64,000 nucleotides of DNA, taken from positions 66,913,984 through 66,977,983 of the forward strand of contig NC_080046.1 in the NCBI RefSeq assembly GCF_012489685.1, written 5' to 3'. The stretch is from Lotus japonicus (lineage: Eukaryota; Streptophyta; Magnoliopsida; Fabales; Fabaceae). The notes under the pieces were generated by a model. That model did not search any database. It had not been told where the DNA came from and saw only the letters and a list, made by a program, of their open reading frames with translations. Position numbers and translations under genes: made by a program. Shown piece by piece: positions 59,301 to 64,000 of the stretch; the first letter of the stretch is position 1; each line of letters begins with the position of its first letter.

Positions 59301-62300
59301 TCCACAATCTTTGCACGTCTACATTCTATCTGCATGCATACCATATGATATAACAATCAATGGAAAGAAATAAGCTTAAATAGGAAGCTGCTAAATACTT
59401 ACAAGCGCTATGTAATGATACCTTAACCCACTTCTTCACTACAGGTATAGGAGCTGGAAGCCTCTCAAACAGATCATTAGCAGTGGACCAGTTCTTAAGG
59501 ATCTCAATCATTTTCTTTCTTATCTTAAGACTGTTGATGTCATTGAGAATATCTAAAAGTAGAGCACTTTTTGTGCAAGCATCCATTACACACTCTTTCA
59601 AAGCACTTTCCGACAGATCGCCGCAATGACATTTAATACAGAGCCATGATGCTTTACAACACAAGTTTAGAACCTTTGAAGCCTGTAGTGATCCATCATA
59701 TAAAAACAAAAGTAGTTAGCACAAAAAATATGCCATTCTAATTTTCTACTTAGATCGAACACTTTCACATTCTCAATGTTCACCCACAATCTAAATATCT
59801 GCACTTCTTAATTCTGCAGTGTGTAAATCAATGGAAGCAAATGTAGCAGTCTTACATTACATGACTTGAGAAGCTTCTGCCTATAGTTTATTTATGTTTA
59901 CTTTGAGATACAACATTATCAATCATTAGTTCAATTCTAACTGTAACTTTCCTTTTCTATTGAATTTGAACCTATAAAAACCATATTGGGTCTGTCATGA
60001 TGCAACTATTTCAAAAGCTTAAACTATTAGCTAAAGACATATGAATAGTTTCATGTTATATTTCTAACACGCCCCCTTGCTTTCAGGCTGAACCAGTCAT
60101 GGGCCTTTACTAAATACCTTAAGCTTTCAGGCTGAACTGGTTTTCTAACAAATGTATCAAATGTGATTTATGAAGTGATTCTATCTACATTCCACAGCAT
60201 ATCCAACTTTAACAAGAAGTCCAGTCCTCTTACTAATAGCTAATTCCTTCTAGTGCTGAAACCAGAGGGATAATATTGGTTCCCCCTTACAAGGAGCTCA
60301 TGAAGTGCTCTAGGAAATTCTTAAGAAGCACATATATGATGTTTCCATGAGATATTGCATTATATAGCAGATTTCAGTTATTAAAAAAGGGTAATGGAAT
60401 ACCTCCTTTGGTTGCTTGTTTCTGTACAAAACTACAGCAATATTATAGAGACTAGCAATTATGTATTTCAATCTTTCTGTTTCAATCCATTTGCTGGCGA
60501 TTATTAGCTTAACCAACTGTGTGCTCTCCTGAAATACGGGTAAAAAAACATTAGTTTTCAAAACATAAGATCTAATAACATTCTCATTATTGTTCAGAAA
60601 TTCAAGAATTTGTGGGGAAAAACTATAGTAGAAATGATAACACCAAAAGAGCATTTGATGATAACAAGGATAACCTGGAGTTTAAGATTGCTTCTGATGG
60701 AAAGGGTGAAAGCTGCCAAAGATACATTGAGCACTGTTCTACTCTTTTCATCAAATCCATCACCATTTTTTGCAGATGTAAAACTGCAGCCAGAAAGAAG
60801 TGAAATTTAGAGATTTATTATGACAAATGCCACAAGATAGAAGTAATCACTGAAGAACAGATGGTCTAATCTTTCAAACCTGTTGAGATATCTTATATAT
60901 AAACAATATGGCAAAAAAAATACACTCTTACAAACTACTTTCAGAATTAATGGGACAAGTGCAAATTCAAAGTAAAACAGAACAGGTTCGCATCTAAGAC
61001 GAGTGACAAGTAACAATAACTCCTTTTTGGTGAACAGTAGATATAGAACAAAATAAAAAGATATGTATATCAAGCCTGCAAAACTGTACTCAAACAAAAT
61101 AAACTTGAATATCTTGGATATACCTTGGACTAGAAAGAGTAAGTTGACAAAGGGTGTGAAAAGCATCTTGGACAGTGGACAGCATAGTCTTAGCAGAAAA
61201 ATCATCCTTGTCCACCACCAGCTGTTTCCTTTCTGAGTTAATGGACTTAGCAAGAGGTTCACAAATAAATTTCAACGCCTCTACGTACAACGAAAGGTAA
61301 GCCCCACAATCAGAAGGTGGAGAATGCTGTAGTACTTGCTCGTTCTCAAGTAACGTTCCCAGCAAGTATTTAAATCTTCCACTGCTAGGATCTTCAGCCC
61401 TGGATTTCTGGTCATAGCTAATGATGACCAGCCCGGCAGAGTAAAGGCTCAGTATTGAATTAATTGGTGCCATAGCCTGCCAATGTACTTCAGTCAAAAT
61501 GAAATACAAAATGTTCACAATAGTTGCAGATAAGAAAAGTGCTCAGGAAACCTTGGCGAAAGAAAAATATACCTGTTTAAAATGCTCTGCTATTTTGTTC
61601 AGATATTCTGCAAATTTACAACAAAAAATTGGATTTGCAGTCTGACATTTATTGACACAATAATATACAAGTTCAACAAACTCTGTTCCAGTATTCCCCT
61701 CTTCAACCTGAAAGGATAAATATAGTTGATGGATATAAGAATCAGGCACTCTTGCAAAATAAATACCAACACTATTATTTAGATGAAAAACAAACTAAAC
61801 CACTACTAAAAAAATGTGGTCTTATCCAAAAACTCCTCAAATGAACAAAATAAGTCCATAAATCTTCTAAAGGTCTGATGCCTACAGATATTTGAATTTT
61901 TAACACCCTGGGCAGGTTGAATGGTGATAGGCCTAGACACTTAGGCCACAAAGCCACAATGACTGGAGTAAGTAGCTTTGTATGGTTACAGGTTACTTGT
62001 AGTCATGTTCTTACAATTTAATGATATTCCATCTAATTATGATCCAGGATCAATATAGCCATAGAATTTTGTAGAAATTACCTTGCACTCACGCATAACA
62101 CAATCCAGTATATCCATGATATACAAGGATTTATTTTCCTGCTGTGTAAAGAACGAAGAGCATATCCTACGGGCAATCTGCGTTTAAAATTTAATCAGGA
62201 TGGTAAGTGAAAGATGTATAGATGCGTATATCCAGAAGTGGGGGAACTGGTTACCTTAAAGACTTGATCTTTAACTGAAGATTTCACATACTCGGTCAAT

Positions 62301-63433
62301 GTCGTACAGCAGAACGTAACCACCAAATCTCTATCGGAAAATGTTGTCTTCCCCAAGAAACTTAAAGCACATTTACCCAAGTGAATGACTAAAGTCTTAT
62401 GCAGATTCTCATAAGAATTCGAATCTAACCCTCTGAAAAAATAAGTTGTACAAACCAGTAATTTAGTAGCATATATCAGTCCGGAGCATACAAATAACGC
62501 AGCCATGGGAAAAACAAGACTAATACCCAAATGAAGGCTCTCTTAGACAGTATTGAAAATAGGAGCCGGGCTCTTAAAACAAGTGACAGATGAAACCAAT
62601 ACTTGATAATATAAACACTAATCCACTAAACTAAGACTTTGGTTAAGCTTAAAAGTAACATATTATCCATCAATAAGTTGTTTTGAATTCATTCCTAAGT
62701 TTCTTAGATAAGTTCTCATGCTATAATTACTTACTCAAGCCAACTTTCATGTTATGGATTAAGCTATGTACACCCTTACAAGCAAAACCAACAGACAAAA
62801 TAGTAGCAGCAAGCAGCAATAAGCATAGAGCTACCTGAGCCATGGCCTCACTTCCTCCACCAATTGAAGTACCCTCCTGAATTGCCCGTCATCTTCACCC
62901 GGGTCCGCGGCTGCACACCTGACCATGCTCACAACAATCTGTACGACCAACGAGCACAAGTCCTTATCATCCCCACCATCCTTATCAATTTCGGGAAGAA
63001 TCTTACCCTTCCTCTTGACAGACCGGAGCTTATCTAAAACCGACAAGCACTCAGCCTCGGCGTGGCGGAGGCGGCTACAGTCCTCGGAGCAGTGGATGAA
63101 GCGAAGCCTCTGAAAGTGGACCTGGAAGGGCTTGGAAGCCAACTGAGAAGAGACGACGTCCAAGCAATCCAAGCAGAGGCTGTAAACGAGGAAGAACTCG
63201 TCGATGAGGTTGGTGGAAATGCGAGGGAGGCGTTTGGGGAGAATGGATAAGGAGGTGTTGAGAAATGGGAGAAAACGCTTGGCGAGTGAACGAATTAGGG
63301 TTTGGTTGGAGTTGGAGTTGTTGAGATCTGAGAAGGGACGGAGGTAATCGGAGACGAGGGCGTGGATGCCGGTGGAATCGGAGGATTGAAGCTTCGAGAT
63401 GAGAGAAGCTTCGGTGGGTGATGGTGATGCCAT
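49009..63433 (-). CDS. ESP1: Separase (cohesin-cleaving protease)
   Basis: A full-length gene of 27 exons and 2,124 residues. Exons from the start: 62835-63433, 62255-62432, 62082-62177, 61573-61707, 61124-61476, 60675-60783, 60403-60528, 59422-59682, 59213-59329, 58871-59092, 58646-58756, 58162-58305, 57710-58075, 57535-57624, 56331-56594, 56093-56216, 55199-55996, 54427-54658, 53837-53939, 52495-52668, 51757-51812, 51439-51668, 51100-51334, 50440-50845, 49844-50083, 49624-49711, 49009-49526. Every junction is GT-AG and phases agree. The C-terminal peptidase C50 domain has the catalytic His in YFGHGSG (~1950) and Cys in [10 protein letters not shown] (~1976); the 26-residue spacing matches human separase as I recall. 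The N-terminal ~1,500 residues are helical-repeat-like. Separase cuts SCC1/REC8 cohesin at anaphase. The start is the ATG at 63431-63433. Intron 19 holds a hAT-like element. Confidence 0.95.
53190..53774. mobile_element. hAT-like non-autonomous element in separase intron 19
   Basis: A 585-bp element has ends TAGTGTTGTCAAT and ATTGACAACCCTG. The flanks are AATAGTAT/AATAGTAA, an 8-bp duplication with one mismatch. Its interior shares the CGCTAT/ATAGCGG words of the pinin-intron MITE, so the two are probably one family. No transposase is present. Confidence 0.75.
56288..56313. repeat. (TG)13 microsatellite in separase intron 15
   Basis: Thirteen TG units preceded by (AT)n. Likely polymorphic in length. 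Confidence 0.95.
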
Positions 63434-63774
63434 AGCAACACAGTGAGAATGAGCACTGCGAGTGCGATTGGAGAAGCAAAGTGAAGAATGGGAGGTTGAT
63501 TTCCAAGGCGCCAACGTTTCCACTTTTTATTTCAAACTTGCGGGAACTGAAGGAGAATGAGAAAGATAGAAAAAGAAGAGAGATAAACATAGGGCAATTA
63601 ATAATAGCCATCAGATGAATTTGAATGGTCAGGATTAAACAGAGATGTGATAGAATATATTTTTTAAAAATAAGAGATATATGAAAACAAATGAGTATAA
63701 ATGAAATAAAAGCTATCAAAGAATGCTAATTCTAATGTTTCTACACAACTTTGTCAAACACCTCGCATATGTCT
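63434..63774. other. Separase 5' flank
   Basis: Promoter and 5' UTR region. On the minus strand TTCCCGCAAG lies ~100 bases above the ATG, close to an E2F site but off consensus at the first base. No other gene is seen. Confidence 0.4.
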
Positions 63775-63990
63775 AACCTCGCGGATGATCTTGGGCGATA
63801 TCTTGGAGTCCATTTAGCCCACCAGTGTGTCCAAGCCAAGAATTATTAGTATAACTTTTTACATACTCAAAAGAGGATCCCTTCTTGGTGCTTTCATATG
63901 TTGGATTTTGCAGGCATAGAGCAACTCTTGCCAAGTCTGTCATTGCAGTGCTCCCCACGTACTGTATGCAAACCAAACTTCTTCTATAGG
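63775..63990 (+). pseudogene. Degenerate LINE reverse-transcriptase fragment
   Basis: The plus strand reads ADDLGRYLGVHLAHQ, then, across stops and frame changes, HTQKRIPSW and RATLAKSVIAVLPTYCMQTK. These correspond to the segment after the RT core in plant non-LTR retrotransposons (DLG.YLG.P, K...KL..WK, LAGR.TL.KSV..A.P.Y.MQ). It is broken by stops and at least one frameshift and runs towards the window edge. Confidence 0.65.
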
Positions 63991-64000
63991 AGGTGTGTTA

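Noticed and set aside
1..64000. CRISPR array, phage or bacterial defence system
   Set aside because: All coding sequence is intron-containing plant type, and no regularly spaced repeats with unique spacers occur.

Overview
The window is plant nuclear DNA. It has spliced genes with GT-AG introns, AT-rich intergenic DNA, and plant-type LTR retrotransposons, Helitron, MULE, hAT and MITE sequences. The Sirevirus element, the long-TIR MULE types and the MITE types suggest a papilionoid legume; I infer that from remembered repeat types, not from a search.

Genes, left to right. (1) The first coding exon of COP9 signalosome subunit 8, minus strand, running off the left edge. (2) A two-exon LEA2/NDR1-HIN1-like membrane protein, minus (5757-8259). 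(3) A ten-exon pinin/SDK/memA-type nuclear protein, minus (13017-16675). (4) An eight-exon MEKK1-type MAP kinase kinase kinase, plus (18529-21917), head to head with pinin. (5) The four-exon kinetochore protein NDC80/HEC1, minus (41360-44797). (6) A complete 27-exon separase (ESP1), minus (49009-63433). Exons were joined by hand from reading frame, GT-AG sites and family knowledge. In every complete gene the summed coding length is a multiple of three. NDC80 and separase both act in chromosome segregation and lie next to each other in the same orientation.

Mobile DNA fills most of the rest. At 654-4509 there is a non-autonomous LTR element with one long gag-like ORF, followed by a truncated second copy of its own internal region. 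At 9343-11159 a 1.8-kb Pack-MULE-like element with 377-bp inverted ends carries a broken glycosyltransferase-like fragment and splits an old LEA2 gene copy. At 23106-28616 a 5.5-kb Helitron (minus) carries the first two exons of a SWEET sugar-transporter gene, a nested MULE and a tandem duplication of its own 5' end. At 29335-38913 lies a full-length, young Sirevirus (Ty1/copia) with 875-bp LTRs, a 5-bp target duplication, gag, pol and an envelope-like ORF; the pol stop sits in a UAG-CAA-UUA context. At 39525-41146 a nitronate monooxygenase exon lies next to a duplicated piece of the MEKK gene, itself interrupted by a TIR element. Smaller hAT-like elements and MITEs sit in pinin and separase introns.

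I see no operon, CRISPR array, full rRNA or tRNA gene, or bacterial-type system. The most unusual content is the set of gene-capturing transposons (Helitron plus SWEET, Pack-MULE plus glycosyltransferase) and the chimeric NMO/MEKK locus.
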